A stretch of 52,934 nucleotides of DNA from an uncultured Gammaproteobacteria bacterium (GCA_913061315.1 CAJXUC010000022.1:1-52934), one strand, 5' to 3'. Positions 1 through 9,955 are shown, numbered from the stretch's first letter. Made by a program: numbers and translations. The notes: generated by a model not told the origin, from the sequence alone.

Positions 1-47
1 GAGATAGCGTAGCGTCTCGTGGGCTCGGAGATGTGTATAAGAGACAG
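1..47 (+). other. Illumina Nextera adapter (i7 side), not genomic
   Basis: Positions 14-47 match the Nextera read-2 transposase adapter, ending in the Tn5 mosaic end (AGATGTGTATAAGAGACAG). Positions 1-5 (GAGAT) fit the end of the P7 primer. Positions 6-13 (AGCGTAGC) are where the i7 index sits; from memory this is index N709 read in primer orientation. Genomic sequence therefore starts near position 48. This is library sequence, not a transposon end. Confidence 0.97.
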
Positions 48-222
48 GCATTAAGCATTAAGAGAACTGAGTCACTTTAATCACTATTCAATATTTATAG
101 TTCAAAATAATTAAAATCCATCTGAACAATATAGATTACTACCTTGATAAAACTTTCTAGACAATATCGCTCACATGACCATTCAGCTATAATACATTTT
201 TTGACTCAGGCTCATCAAAATT
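48..222 (+). promoter_or_regulatory. purH upstream region with consensus -10 box
   Basis: A perfect TATAAT lies at 188-193, about 30 bases before the purH ATG. The hexamer 17 bp upstream (165-170, TATCGC) is a poor -35, so any promoter here would need an activator or be weak. A TTGATA at 144-149 is badly spaced for this -10. I see no PurR-like palindrome. In many gammaproteobacteria fis precedes purH; here the contig end removes whatever lay upstream. Confidence 0.3.
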
Positions 223-1806
223 ATGCTGTCATCCGCTCAACCCGTACGTCGCGCTCTAATAAGTGTCTCAGATAAATCAGGTATCGTCGAACTAGCTTCA
301 CAGCTCCATGCTAAAGGCGTTGATTTATTGTCGACTGGTGGCACGGCAAAATTAATCGCTGAAAACAACATACCCGTCACAGAAATAGGCGACTACACTG
401 GTTTTCCTGAGATGATGGCGGGCCGCGTCAAAACACTTCACCCTAAGGTTCATGGCGGCATTCTAGCCCGACGAGGTACCGACGAGGCAATCATGGAGGC
501 GAATGACATTCAACCCATCGACTTAGTAATTGTTAACCTTTACCCATTTCAAGCAACTGTAGCAGACCCAGCTTGCTCACTAGAAGACGCAATAGAGAAC
601 ATTGACATTGGCGGTCCAACAATGGTCAGAGCTGCAGCAAAGAATCATGCCAGTGTGTGTATTGTTGTTGATCCTACCGACTACCCAACCATCCTATCAG
701 AAATGGATGGCGATGACGGCAAGATCAGCGATGCCAGCCGATTTTCATTAGCCATTAAGGCGTTTGAGCATACAGCCAGCTACGATGGAGCAATTTCTAA
801 TTATTTTGGCCGCTTGGTACAAAAAAAGGAGGACAGTCAGTTCCCTCGCACAATTAATTTGCAGTTCAAACATACGCAAGGAATGCGTTATGGCGAAAAC
901 CCTCACCAGAATGCGGCATTTTATGTTGAGGCAGGTATAACAGAATCGAGCGTATCGACTGCCATACAGTTGCAAGGAAAGGCACTTTCATTTAATAATA
1001 TTGGAGACACTGATGCAGCCTTAGAATGCGTCAAACAATTTGACCAGCCTGCCTGCGTTATCGTTAAACACGCTAACCCTTGTGGTGTTGCCATTGATAA
1101 CGACACTCTGAACGGTAATATTCACGATGCTTATCAGCGCGCATATCAGACTGACCCAGAATCTGCTTTTGGTGGCATTATCGCTTTTAATCGAACACTT
1201 GATGCAAAAACAGCTAAAGCAATTATAGACCAACAATTTGTAGAGGTAATTATTGCTCCTGGCGTTGATGACGAGGCTAACGCAATCATAGCAACTAAAC
1301 AAAACGTTCGCTTACTACAATGTGGTGAGTGGCAAACAGCCGGCTATCGGCTTGATTATAAGAGAGTAAATGGTGGGTTGCTGGTTCAGGACGCAGATTT
1401 ACAATTACACAACACACTTGACGTTGTTACTGAAGTAAAGCCAAGCCAACAGCAGATCGAAGATATGATTTTTGCATTGCAAGTGGCTAAATTTGTTAAA
1501 TCAAATGCTATCGTTTATGCCCGAGAACATACGACTATTGGCGTAGGCGCAGGCCAAATGTCCCGTATTAATAGTGCTCGAATCGCCGGCATTAAAGCAG
1601 AGCACGCCAAGCTTCAAGTGACTGGTTCAGTCATGGCATCGGATGCATTCTTCCCATTTCGTGATGGCATTGACGCTGCAAATGACGCCGGTATTCGAGC
1701 CATTATTCAACCCGGTGGCTCGATGCGCGATGATGATGTCATTGTCGCTGCAAATGAACATGGCATTGCGATGATTTTCACTGGCATGCGCCATTTTCGG
1801 CATTAA
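223..1806 (+). CDS. purH: bifunctional AICAR formyltransferase / IMP cyclohydrolase
   Basis: Catalyses the last two steps of de novo IMP synthesis in the cytoplasm: formylation of AICAR with 10-formyl-THF, then ring closure. The 527-aa length is normal for PurH. The N-terminal MGS-like cyclohydrolase domain (about 1-200) starts with [11 protein letters not shown] and carries STGGTAK. The C-terminal transformylase domain holds the catalytic K282-H283 in KHANPCG and the YGENPHQ motif. The ATG at 223 gives a family-like N terminus. purD follows after 16 bp, so the two are almost certainly cotranscribed, the usual gammaproteobacterial purHD arrangement. Confidence 0.98.
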   Translation: MLSSAQPVRRALISVSDKSGIVELASQLHAKGVDLLSTGGTAKLIAENNIPVTEIGDYTGFPEMMAGRVKTLHPKVHGGILARRGTDEAIMEANDIQPIDLVIVNLYPFQATVADPACSLEDAIENIDIGGPTMVRAAAKNHASVCIVVDPTDYPTILSEMDGDDGKISDASRFSLAIKAFEHTASYDGAISNYFGRLVQKKEDSQFPRTINLQFKHTQGMRYGENPHQNAAFYVEAGITESSVSTAIQLQGKALSFNNIGDTDAALECVKQFDQPACVIVKHANPCGVAIDNDTLNGNIHDAYQRAYQTDPESAFGGIIAFNRTLDAKTAKAIIDQQFVEVIIAPGVDDEANAIIATKQNVRLLQCGEWQTAGYRLDYKRVNGGLLVQDADLQLHNTLDVVTEVKPSQQQIEDMIFALQVAKFVKSNAIVYAREHTTIGVGAGQMSRINSARIAGIKAEHAKLQVTGSVMASDAFFPFRDGIDAANDAGIRAIIQPGGSMRDDDVIVAANEHGIAMIFTGMRHFRH

Positions 1807-1822
1807 TGCAGGGGCTATACAG

Positions 1823-3094
1823 ATGAAAATTTTAGTTATTGGTGGCGGTGGGCGTGAACATGCTTTGGCCTGGAAAGCCGCTCAGTCAAAAAAAGTAAGT
1901 CACGTTTTTGTTGCCCCAGGCAATGCAGGCACTCATCAAGAAACTGACGTAAGCAATGTCTTTATTGATGCTGATAATATTGATGCATTACTTGAGTTTG
2001 CACAAAATGAATCAATTGAGCTTACCATCGTGGGTCCAGAAGCACCGCTCGTCAATGGGATTGTCGACCAGTTCCAAGCGGCAGGGCTCCGGATCTTTGG
2101 GCCCAGCGCTGCAGCGGCACAATTAGAGGGATCAAAAACATTCACTAAAGACTTTCTTCAGCGGCATCAGATACCAACCGCGGAATACCAGAGTTTTACT
2201 GAAATTGAACCTGCACTCGAATATGTCAAAAATAAAGGCATCCCCATTGTCATTAAAGCCGACGGTCTGGCCGCAGGTAAAGGGGTCATTTTAGCGCTCA
2301 CTGAGCAACAAGCGATTGATTCAATCAAAGATATGCTCTCTGGCAACTCGTTTGGCGATGCGGGTCATCGTATTGTCATAGAGGAGTTTCTATATGGAGA
2401 AGAAGCCAGTTTTATTTGTATGGTCGACGGTGAACATGCTTTGCCACTAGCAACATCACAAGATCATAAAACAAGAGATAACGGAGACCAGGGACCCAAT
2501 ACAGGGGGAATGGGCGCTTATTCCCCTGCCCCAATCGTGACTTTTGAAGTTGAAGATAAGATCATGCAGGAAGTGATATGGCCTACCGTTCGGGGCATGG
2601 CAGCCGAGGGCATTAAATATACTGGATTTTTATATGCTGGCCTGATGATAAACAATACAGGTGACATCAAGGTAATTGAATACAACTGCCGTTTTGGTGA
2701 CCCAGAAGCTCAACCGATCATGATGCGACTTCAGTCAGATTTAGTTGAACTATGTATTGCTAGTTGTGACGGTAATCTGGCTGAGAAAAAAATACAGTGG
2801 GATCCACGCTTTTGTCTGGGTGTCGTGTTAGCTGCCAACGGTTATCCCAATAGCTATGTCAAAGGTGACATTATCAAAGGGATAGCGCCAGCCGATTCAA
2901 AGTCAAAGGTGTTTCATGCCGGCACCGTAAATGATGATAAGGGCAATATCGTAAGCAGTGGCGGTCGAGTTTTATGTGCAGCAGCCTTAGGCGACACGCT
3001 TCTGGACGCGCAGAAAAAAGCCTATCAGATTATTGACCAGATTAATTGGGATGGCGCCTATTTCAGGACTGACATTGGCTTTAAAGCCCTATAA
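1823..3094 (+). CDS. purD: phosphoribosylamine-glycine ligase (GARS)
   Basis: Joins phosphoribosylamine and glycine with ATP to make GAR, the second step of de novo purine synthesis. The protein is 423 aa, typical of monofunctional PurD. It opens with the N-domain loop GGGGREHALAWK (7-18), followed by an ATP-grasp core with KADGLAAGKGV and the metal-binding EYNCRFGDPEAQ motif, and ends with the usual C-terminal domain. It directly follows purH. No terminator is evident downstream; a palindrome lies 128-153 bp past the stop. Confidence 0.98.
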   Translation: MKILVIGGGGREHALAWKAAQSKKVSHVFVAPGNAGTHQETDVSNVFIDADNIDALLEFAQNESIELTIVGPEAPLVNGIVDQFQAAGLRIFGPSAAAAQLEGSKTFTKDFLQRHQIPTAEYQSFTEIEPALEYVKNKGIPIVIKADGLAAGKGVILALTEQQAIDSIKDMLSGNSFGDAGHRIVIEEFLYGEEASFICMVDGEHALPLATSQDHKTRDNGDQGPNTGGMGAYSPAPIVTFEVEDKIMQEVIWPTVRGMAAEGIKYTGFLYAGLMINNTGDIKVIEYNCRFGDPEAQPIMMRLQSDLVELCIASCDGNLAEKKIQWDPRFCLGVVLAANGYPNSYVKGDIIKGIAPADSKSKVFHAGTVNDDKGNIVSSGGRVLCAAALGDTLLDAQKKAYQIIDQINWDGAYFRTDIGFKAL

Positions 3095-3221
3095 ATCTGA
3101 ATTTCACACATCATGGGACATTATTTTTTCTGCCACTTATCAACTGGTTTTCATATAAAGCATTAACTTCACTATTTAAGTCGTTGAACTAACTACAACT
3201 AGTTCACATGCTATTGATGCA

Positions 3222-3247
3222 CCTAGCCACTACATGTAGTAGCTAGG
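3222..3247. repeat. near-perfect 26-bp inverted repeat
   Basis: CCTAGC and GCTAGG arms flank a perfect 12-bp palindrome ACTACATGTAGT, with one mismatched pair in the whole dyad. It lies between purD and the small zinc-ribbon gene. No T-run follows on either strand, so it does not look like an intrinsic terminator. It could be an operator or a cruciform-forming site. Function unknown. Confidence 0.5.
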
Positions 3248-3335
3248 TTAGAAAAAACACACTATATATTGTGATCTTTACCATTACAGTTATACTGACC
3301 CTCTGTCAATTAATAGCCTTGATGAGAATCATAAT

Positions 3336-3536
3336 ATGAAATGTCCCAATTGCAGTTCATCCATGTTGATCGCTGATAAAAGAGCTGAAAGTAATAGCCT
3401 AGTTACTTTTTTTCGATGTACAAATTGCGTTAGTGAACATGTTTCGTCTGAACTCACTAATGATGATCAGCTCATCTCATCAAGTCGGTTGGAATTTTTT
3501 GAACCGAGTCTCACCCAAAATTTTAAATATAGTTAG
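3336..3536 (+). CDS. small zinc-ribbon protein, 66 aa
   Basis: An uncharacterised 66-aa protein with two CxxC knuckles (C3/C6 and C28/C31) spaced 21 residues apart, the layout of a rubredoxin-like zinc ribbon that would bind one Zn. The second half is polar and has no recognisable domain. The ATG at 3336 places the first knuckle right at the N terminus. No strong ribosome binding site is visible. It stands alone between purD and the antiporter. I cannot assign a function; the paired CxxC pattern is the main reason to believe it is real. Confidence 0.55.
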   Translation: MKCPNCSSSMLIADKRAESNSLVTFFRCTNCVSEHVSSELTNDDQLISSSRLEFFEPSLTQNFKYS

Positions 3537-3785
3537 ATTCCCTGAATCACGGCTTATCTTCTAACATTTCTAGGCACATCCGGCGTTGTGGTGCAGCTCA
3601 TAAATGGCAGAATTGTTAGCCTAATCTTTAATGATTTTGGCGAATTCTACAACCTAAGTTCATAAGAAAATTGGTTTGTCCTACTTAGTAATTAGGTATT
3701 CAGCTCTGGCAAAAAATTATGCTGCTGATCAGGTTGGTTGACTGAGAAAAAATAGAACAAGTTCATTAACATTAATTTTTAAAGC

Positions 3786-4955
3786 CTAATCTCGTCTTAA
3801 CTTGTCATTTAGAGCAATTGGAGTTGGGTACGTGGCTACAATGTAGTACGAAGAAAAGACAAAGCTTACCAATGTTGCAATTTGAATTAAATACGACACT
3901 TCTGCACGAATAACAGCAAGTTCTGTCGCCATAACGGCCAGAAGCAAAGAAAACTCACTCATCTGACCAAGTCTCATTGCAATTTCGGTAGAGCGCCCAG
4001 AAGTCTCATTAGAAAAGCGAAGCAAGAAACGAAACAAAATAGGCTTGATAACGATTGCAATCAGACTCAGTCCTACGGCCACTAACCAGATATCGGGTAA
4101 AATACCCAAATTGAAGTTAGCACCCAACGCAACAAAGAAGATAATCAAGAAAAAATCGCGCAACGGCTTCAAACTTGCGACTATAAATAGCGCGATTGGA
4201 TTGCGCGCAATCATAACGCCAGCAATAAATGCACCGATTTCGTAGGATAGACCCAGCTGCTCTGAAAGTTCGGCAAGCCCTAAACACCAACCAACTGCCA
4301 CAAGAAAAATATATTCTTGAATACGATCAAACTTCAAAATTAATTGGGTCAGTACATGTTTTTCCAGCACATAAGCAACACCCACCATTACGGGGAATGC
4401 AAGCATCGGTTTACTCATCGCAAGCCAACCAATATCAGCGTTTGAGCTACCTTCAAGCACTAACATCAAGAAAATAGCAATAATATCCTGCAATAACAAC
4501 ATACTGATAATCACCTCACCTGTATGTTGGTGGTGTAAGACGGTGGTGGGTATTAATTTCAATCCAACGATTGTGCTGGAAAACATCAGTGCTGCACCGA
4601 TGATGAAAGACTCGGTAACGCTATAGCCAAACAGTTGGCTATAGCCAAATCCAAGTGCACACAAGACGACAGAACTAACGCCTGTGACGACTGTGGTTTT
4701 ACCCACCAGACGAAATAAATCCTGTGGGTTAAGATTTAAACCTAATAAAAATAATAAGAAAATAATGCCAACGTTGGCAATGTCTTGAATTTGGGTGGCA
4801 TCCGCTATCAGATTAAGACCCCAAGGACCGATTAAAAGTCCCAAACTGATATAGGCAATAATCAATGATTGACGCACGTAAAGGGCTACCGTTGCCAATA
4901 CTGCAGCACCAGTGAATATTAAAAAGAGGGTATAAACAATCGAGGTATTTTCCAT
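3786..4955 (-). CDS. CPA2-family cation:proton antiporter, Kef-like, short
   Basis: An integral membrane protein of 389 aa, almost entirely hydrophobic with about 11-12 helices. It resembles the Na+/H+ exchanger domain of KefB/KefC: an N-terminal helix pair with a GLLIGPWGL turn, the SSTIVGLKL segment, and LLLQDIIAIFLML, the conserved helix with an acidic ion-site residue. KefB/C are about 600 aa because of a C-terminal RCK/TrkA-N domain; that domain is absent here, so glutathione- or nucleotide-gated regulation is not expected. Substrate (K+ or Na+) cannot be told. It is monocistronic on the minus strand. Confidence 0.85.
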   Translation of the reverse strand: MENTSIVYTLFLIFTGAAVLATVALYVRQSLIIAYISLGLLIGPWGLNLIADATQIQDIANVGIIFLLFLLGLNLNPQDLFRLVGKTTVVTGVSSVVLCALGFGYSQLFGYSVTESFIIGAALMFSSTIVGLKLIPTTVLHHQHTGEVIISMLLLQDIIAIFLMLVLEGSSNADIGWLAMSKPMLAFPVMVGVAYVLEKHVLTQLILKFDRIQEYIFLVAVGWCLGLAELSEQLGLSYEIGAFIAGVMIARNPIALFIVASLKPLRDFFLIIFFVALGANFNLGILPDIWLVAVGLSLIAIVIKPILFRFLLRFSNETSGRSTEIAMRLGQMSEFSLLLAVMATELAVIRAEVSYLIQIATLVSFVFSSYYIVATYPTPIALNDKLRRD

Positions 4956-5079
4956 TTCAGAAGTAACAATTCATATCAGTCCAGAATAATCCAATTTTAA
5001 CACGTCAAAGAAAAAACTGACCCTACTGTCTTGCCGTTAATGTTGGTATCTCCAATTTATGGTTTTTGACAAAAAATTG

Positions 5080-5717
5080 TTAATAAGCAGATAGAGATAT
5101 CTCGATTAACCGCTTCACTTCTGATGGTTCAGATGGCTTATCCAGAATAGCTGAGACACCCTCTTGCTGAATCGCGTCTAGCTTTTCGACATTACTTCCA
5201 GTTGTTACCATAAACACTGGAACAGAGCTTTGATCACTTTCCATTCGAATAAAGCCTAACAGTTCATGCCCATCTTATTCGGACATCTTGAAATCGCTGA
5301 CAATCAAATCATATTGATTGGTTTGTGTCAGCGTTATAGCCTTACTGGCATCGGCAGCTTCAGTGACCTTTTTGATCCTCCTTTTGTTCAACGTTTGAGT
5401 GATCATTTTTCTAGCCATCCCACTGTCATCGACCACCAAAACGTCAAGGCTTTCTGTGTCTAACTCATCGAGGGTGATGTGATCTGGAATTCACGCATTC
5501 CTAACACTCAATTACTGCCCGTCATATCTTCGATAGGCAAAGAACTAATCACTACATTAAGAATATCATTAAATATTGAATCTAGTGTTTCAGCACCTTT
5601 AAGAAAACGACGGAATTAACAAAGGCCTAAATCTTCAAACTGTTGCAGGATTATTTTACTTTCTGCAGTTGATGGCTCTTCGAGAACCACATAGATTGAA
5701 GCCATTGGATGTTCCAT
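5080..5717 (-). pseudogene. decayed response regulator with two receiver-like segments
   Basis: Reading the minus strand from an ATG at 5717, a receiver-like start (MASIYVVLEEPSTAES, then QQFEDLGL) is cut by TAA at 5616-5618, continues in the same frame (FRRFLKGAETLDS) to TGA at 5508-5510, and then changes frame. The second part is a clear CheY-type receiver: DVLVVDDSGMARKMI, then IVSDFKMSE, an in-frame TAA at 5275-5277, and DGHELLGFIRMES, then VFMVTTGS and ILDKPSEPSEVKRL to the stop at 5080. The acidic pocket, phospho-Asp, T/S and Lys landmarks are all still readable. With at least three nonsense codons and a frameshift, this is not a single sequencing error. No histidine kinase is adjacent. 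Confidence 0.8.
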
Positions 5718-5861
5718 TTTATCTTTCTAAAGTGTCTATCAATATATATAGCACAGCTGGTCATTTAATTATTAAATTCCAGTTCATATCACTGAACGCA
5801 TCACTTGATTTTTAGATTCGAATGCCTAAGCTAATGAGCTATCTTTTGATTGGTCCGTTTG

Positions 5862-6788
5862 ATGAATGCGCTTGAAATACACGATCTCCATAAAACTTAT
5901 AAAAGCGGCTTTCAGGCACTTAAGGGTATCGACCTTGTTGTTGAAGAAGGTGACTTTTTTGCGCTACTAGGACCCAATGGAGCAGGAAAGTCTACTTGTA
6001 TCGGTGTTGTATCGTCCTTAGTAAACAAGACCAGCGGCAGTGTAAAAGTGTTTGGTCACTGTATTGATAAAAACTTAATGGGGGCGAAATCGTCACTTGG
6101 CTCAGTGCCACAGGAATTCAACTTCAATACGTTTGAACCCGTTCATGAGATTGTTGTAAATCAAGGCGGCTTTTATGGTGTCTCAAGAAAAACGGCCACT
6201 AAGCTAGCCGACCACTATCTTAAAGAACTGGGTTTATGGCCACACCGCCAAGTCGAATCAGGCAAACTGTCAGGTGGAATGAAACGTAGACTAATGATTG
6301 CTAGGGCGCTCATTCATCGACCTAAATTATTGATATTAGATGAACCTACAGCGGGAGTGGATATCGAACTGCGTCGCTCCATGTGGCAATTTATGGACGA
6401 AATAAACCACCAAGGAACCACCATTATTCTTACTACACATTATCTAGAAGAAGCTGAATCCATGTGTCGCAATATCGCCATTATTGACGAAGGTTTAATT
6501 ATCGAAAACACGAGTATGAAGACCTTACTCAAAAGCCTTAACAGTGAGACTTTCGTACTTTATCTGGCCGATGAAATTCTTCAATCACCCTTTTTGCAAG
6601 GGTTTGGTAGAACATCTCTGCTTGACAGCCATACTATTGAAGTAGAAGTACCTAAACAACGATCATTGAATGAGCTTATTCATCAGCTCGACTCTCTTAA
6701 AATCACCGTCAACCGTATGCGCAATAAAGTGAATCGATTGGAAGAGCTTTTCGTCAATATCACATCAAAGAAGATTAAAGCAGTATGA
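5862..6788 (+). CDS. yadG: ABC exporter ATPase, YadG-like
   Basis: The nucleotide-binding subunit of an ABC-2 type exporter. From the ATG at 5862 it is 308 aa, the length I recall for E. coli YadG; an upstream TTG at 5850 in the same frame is less likely. Walker A GPNGAGKST is at 37-45, the signature LSGGM at 136-140, and Walker B with LDEPTAGVD at 159-167. The last 90 residues form the C-terminal extension typical of drug or polysaccharide exporter ATPases. It overlaps the permease gene by 4 bp (ATGA), so the two are translationally coupled. The substrate of YadGH is not known. Confidence 0.9.
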   Translation: MNALEIHDLHKTYKSGFQALKGIDLVVEEGDFFALLGPNGAGKSTCIGVVSSLVNKTSGSVKVFGHCIDKNLMGAKSSLGSVPQEFNFNTFEPVHEIVVNQGGFYGVSRKTATKLADHYLKELGLWPHRQVESGKLSGGMKRRLMIARALIHRPKLLILDEPTAGVDIELRRSMWQFMDEINHQGTTIILTTHYLEEAESMCRNIAIIDEGLIIENTSMKTLLKSLNSETFVLYLADEILQSPFLQGFGRTSLLDSHTIEVEVPKQRSLNELIHQLDSLKITVNRMRNKVNRLEELFVNITSKKIKAV

Positions 6789-7588
6789 GCCAGAATATAA
6801 GTCAAGCTAACATTTCACCCTGGAAAAGAAACTGGGTCGCCTACGTCACCATCACGCGACGGGAAATTTTGCGATTTAGTCGAATTTGGGTACAAACACT
6901 GGTGCCTCCAGTCGTGATGACAGGGTTATATTTTGTTATATTTGGTAATTTGATTGGCCAGAAAATTGGTGTAATGGACGGTATGTCCTATATTGATTTT
7001 ATAATGCCCGGTTTAGTCATGATGTCGATTATTACCAATTCCTATGCCAATGTCGTTTCGTCTTTTTATGGTGCAAAATATTCACAGCACATTGAAGAGA
7101 TGCAGATATCCCCCATTCCCAACATTATTATTATGCTTGGCTTTATCACGGGTGGCGTAGTTCGAGGATTGTGCGTTGGAGTAACAGTCACTTTAATTTC
7201 GCAAATTTTCACTGACTTTTCAATGCATAATCCATTAGTCATAATTATTGTTGCTGTTCTGACGGCCTTTCTCTTCTCTATAGCAGGCCTCATTAACGCG
7301 GTATTCGCTAAAAGTTTTGATGATGTCAGTATTGTGCCGACCTTTGTATTAACGCCTCTGACTTATTTGGGGGGTATTTTCTATTCAATCAAGCTACTTC
7401 CTGAATTTTGGCAACAGGTATCACTAGCAAACCCTATCTTGTATATGGTGAATAGTTTTCGATATGGCTTTCGTGGCACCAGTGATATTGATTTGACTAC
7501 CGCCATTTGTGTCATCCTATTATTTATAGTGATTCTATTCAGTGTCTGTCTCGCCTTACTAGAACGAGGCATAGGCGTTAGGCAATGA
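6785..7588 (+). CDS. yadH: ABC-2 type transporter permease, YadH-like
   Basis: Membrane subunit partnering the preceding ATPase. The 267 residues show a cytoplasmic N terminus, six predicted membrane helices and the ABC-2 permease landmark of helices around residues 105-195. The conserved ABC-2 segment LTPLTYLGGIFYS precedes a loop, LPEFWQQVSLANP, seen in YadH/NodJ-type permeases. Start and stop overlap both neighbours by 4 bp (ATGA), giving a tight three-gene operon with tatD. Confidence 0.9.
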   Translation: MSQNISQANISPWKRNWVAYVTITRREILRFSRIWVQTLVPPVVMTGLYFVIFGNLIGQKIGVMDGMSYIDFIMPGLVMMSIITNSYANVVSSFYGAKYSQHIEEMQISPIPNIIIMLGFITGGVVRGLCVGVTVTLISQIFTDFSMHNPLVIIIVAVLTAFLFSIAGLINAVFAKSFDDVSIVPTFVLTPLTYLGGIFYSIKLLPEFWQQVSLANPILYMVNSFRYGFRGTSDIDLTTAICVILLFIVILFSVCLALLERGIGVRQ

Positions 7589-8388
7589 GAGATGATAATC
7601 CAATAATAGATATTGGTGTCAATTTAACCAACAAAAGTTTAATGCAAAACTTAGAACCAGTTTTGCAGCGTGCTAATAATGCAGGGGTGAATAAAATAGT
7701 CGTCACAGGTACGAATCTAAAAGAAAGTGAAAAGGCAGTTCAACTGTGTAACCAGCACCCTCAGCATTTAGTTTGTACTGCAGGTGTACACCCCCATCAT
7801 GCCAGTGACTGGACAACAGATACTTCGCAACAGATCGTTCAATTAGCCACTCAACCTTGCGTTAGGGCCATTGGTGAAACCGGCCTTGATTTTAACCGTA
7901 ACTATTCCCCTTCGCCAGCCCAGACGGACGTGTTCAGGCAACAGTTAGCGATAGCAAGTGAACTAAAAATGCCCGTGTTCTGCCATCAGCGTGATGCACA
8001 CGACACGTTTCTTTCCATTTTAAAAGAATATCGCAACAAACTCACAAAGGTCGTCATTCACTGCTTTACCGATACCAAAGTCGCATTGTTTGATTATCTA
8101 GATTTAGATTGTCATATTGGAATAACCGGATGGATATGCGACGAAAGGCGCGGTACTGAGTTGCAGAGTAACGTTCAATATATCCCAGACAATCGCCTTA
8201 TGCTTGAAACTGATGCACCCTATCTATTGCCCAGAAGTTTATTGCCAAAGCCTAAGTCACGCATCAATGAACCTTGTCATCTACCCCATATTTTACAAAC
8301 AGTGGCGCATCTTCAGGGCAAAACTATCCAACAACTTGGCGCTGAATGTTTAAAAACTAGCCAACTTTTTTTCAATATTGAAAGTTAA
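7585..8388 (+). CDS. tatD: TatD-family metal-dependent DNase
   Basis: A cytoplasmic TIM-barrel metallohydrolase with 3'-5' exonuclease activity in E. coli. The 267-aa protein opens with IDIGVNLTNKSL, as in true E. coli TatD (which lacks the HxH of YcfH/YjjV). It retains the later metal ligands in GETGLDF, CHQRDAH, HCFT and ETDAPYLLPR. It overlaps yadH by 4 bp, so it is probably expressed with the exporter, though no functional link is evident. Confidence 0.95.
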   Translation: MRDDNPIIDIGVNLTNKSLMQNLEPVLQRANNAGVNKIVVTGTNLKESEKAVQLCNQHPQHLVCTAGVHPHHASDWTTDTSQQIVQLATQPCVRAIGETGLDFNRNYSPSPAQTDVFRQQLAIASELKMPVFCHQRDAHDTFLSILKEYRNKLTKVVIHCFTDTKVALFDYLDLDCHIGITGWICDERRGTELQSNVQYIPDNRLMLETDAPYLLPRSLLPKPKSRINEPCHLPHILQTVAHLQGKTIQQLGAECLKTSQLFFNIES

Positions 8389-8559
8389 GAATCTCACTAT
8401 TTTTGCGATGACGGTTCCAGTATTATTAAACGATGACGAATAAAATGCCTATGATTTGCGCGCCTTTTGTTACTTTATGCTCTGCAATCATTATTTTTAA
8501 GTCTACACTGTTGTTAGACACTGTCGATATCAATCAAAATGTTATGTTGATTCCTAATC

Positions 8560-9300
8560 ATGAATGATCAGCCTAAATTAAACTTCTTTGCCTCAACCCC
8601 GGAACCCTGTAGTTATCTAGACAACAGGGACGCCATCAGTGCATTCGCTAATCCAAATGTCGATATGACTATGCCCACTTATAGCGCCCTCATTCAACAC
8701 GGTTTCAGGCGCTCCGGTGGCTACGTTTATCGTCCCCATTGTCCAACTTGCCGGGAATGTATTTCTGTTCGAGTTCCCGTCAAGCGACACAAGCCATCGC
8801 GCAATGAAAAGCGTATTCTGCGACTCAACATCGACATTAAAATCAGTGTCACTAAGGGCAAGTTTCACCAAACACATTTTGAATTGTATAACCGATATAT
8901 GGCGAGTCGTCATGGTGATGGTAGTATGGCGAACCCTACTAAAGCCGACTATCATCGCTTTTTAATCTGTGACTGGACAGAAACAGACTTTATTGAATTT
9001 CACCTAGGAAAAACTTTAATAGCGATTGCTGTAACGGATATTACAAAAACAGGGCTATCGGCAGTCTATACCTTTTTTGATCCTGATTACCAAAGTCGAA
9101 GTTTGGGGCATTTCGCAATTTTGCGACAGATAAAAGAAGCACAGGCTCGCGATCTAGAGTACCTCTACCTTGGCTACTGGATCAAAGACTGTAATAAAAT
9201 GCGTTATAAAAACCGGTATAAACCATTGGAAGGATTTATTGACGATCACTGGCAGGATATTACCATTAATTTAAGTAAAGAAAATGAGTCCAAACAATGA
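8560..9300 (+). CDS. bpt: leucyl/arginyl-tRNA-protein transferase (Bpt/Ate family)
   Basis: Transfers leucine from Leu-tRNA to N-terminal Asp/Glu of proteins, marking them for ClpAP (bacterial N-degron pathway). The 246-aa length is usual. Visible family landmarks are the N-terminal Cys/Tyr stretch TPEPCSYL, the paired CPTCREC cluster, the FRRSGGYVYRPHC segment, and the C-terminal YLYLGYWIKDCNKMRYK motif. The ATG at 8560 follows a 171-bp gap without recognisable signals. Its stop abuts the convergent ampD stop with no spacer. Confidence 0.95.
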   Translation: MNDQPKLNFFASTPEPCSYLDNRDAISAFANPNVDMTMPTYSALIQHGFRRSGGYVYRPHCPTCRECISVRVPVKRHKPSRNEKRILRLNIDIKISVTKGKFHQTHFELYNRYMASRHGDGSMANPTKADYHRFLICDWTETDFIEFHLGKTLIAIAVTDITKTGLSAVYTFFDPDYQSRSLGHFAILRQIKEAQARDLEYLYLGYWIKDCNKMRYKNRYKPLEGFIDDHWQDITINLSKENESKQ

Positions 9301-9867
9301 CTAAGACCTACCTTGATCTAGTTGACGTAATAATCTCGGCCAGTCAAAAGTGCTACCCGGATCTGTTTTCCTGCCTGGTGCAATATCACTATGACCACAT
9401 AAAGCATCCGTTTCAATCTTTGAATATTGACGTCTAAGACACTGAACCAGTCGGTCTAACTGATGATATTGGTTATTGGTATAATTCAAATCATCAGTAC
9501 CTTCTAACTCAATACCAATTGAATAATTATTACATTCAGGCTCACCCAACCAACTTGAAATCCCTGCATGCCAAGCCCGTTCAAGAAAAGAGACAAACTG
9601 AATAAGGTTCCCGTCCCGCTCGATTAAACAATGAGAAGAAACTTTTAAATGACAAATCGATGCAAAATATTCATGCTTTTTTGGATCAAGCTGATTGCAA
9701 AATAAATCTTGAATATAACCACCACCAAACTCCGCCGGTGGTAAACTTATACCGTGTATGACAATCAGTTTTATATTACTTTTGTCAGGTCTAGCATCGT
9801 AGTTGGGTGATTCAATCACTTCCACCGTTTGTAACCAGCCTGTTTTATCAATTGTTAGTTTTGTCAT
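9301..9867 (-). CDS. ampD: 1,6-anhydro-N-acetylmuramyl-L-alanine amidase AmpD
   Basis: A cytoplasmic zinc amidase that removes the peptide from anhydro-muropeptides during murein recycling; its loss derepresses AmpC in organisms with AmpR. I prefer the ATG at 9867 (188 aa) over the upstream 9903 because the former matches the AmpD N terminus. Zinc ligands are visible as H38 (VIHG), H159 (CGHSDIAPGRKTDPG) and D169, with the catalytic Glu in IGIELEG (E120). No ampE neighbour is present. It is convergent with bpt and divergent from rep. Confidence 0.95.
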   Translation of the reverse strand: MTKLTIDKTGWLQTVEVIESPNYDARPDKSNIKLIVIHGISLPPAEFGGGYIQDLFCNQLDPKKHEYFASICHLKVSSHCLIERDGNLIQFVSFLERAWHAGISSWLGEPECNNYSIGIELEGTDDLNYTNNQYHQLDRLVQCLRRQYSKIETDALCGHSDIAPGRKTDPGSTFDWPRLLRQLDQGRS

Positions 9868-9955
9868 TCTCTGATTTTTCGAATAGTGGTGTTTGAATAG
9901 CATTATTTGAATAGAGACTTTACTCTACAATCTACTCTACGATAAATTATCTACT

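Noticed and set aside
14..47. Tn5-like 19-bp mosaic end at the left edge (and its inverse at the right edge)
   Set aside because: The flanking bases are Illumina primer and index sequence, so these are library adapters, not transposon inverted repeats.
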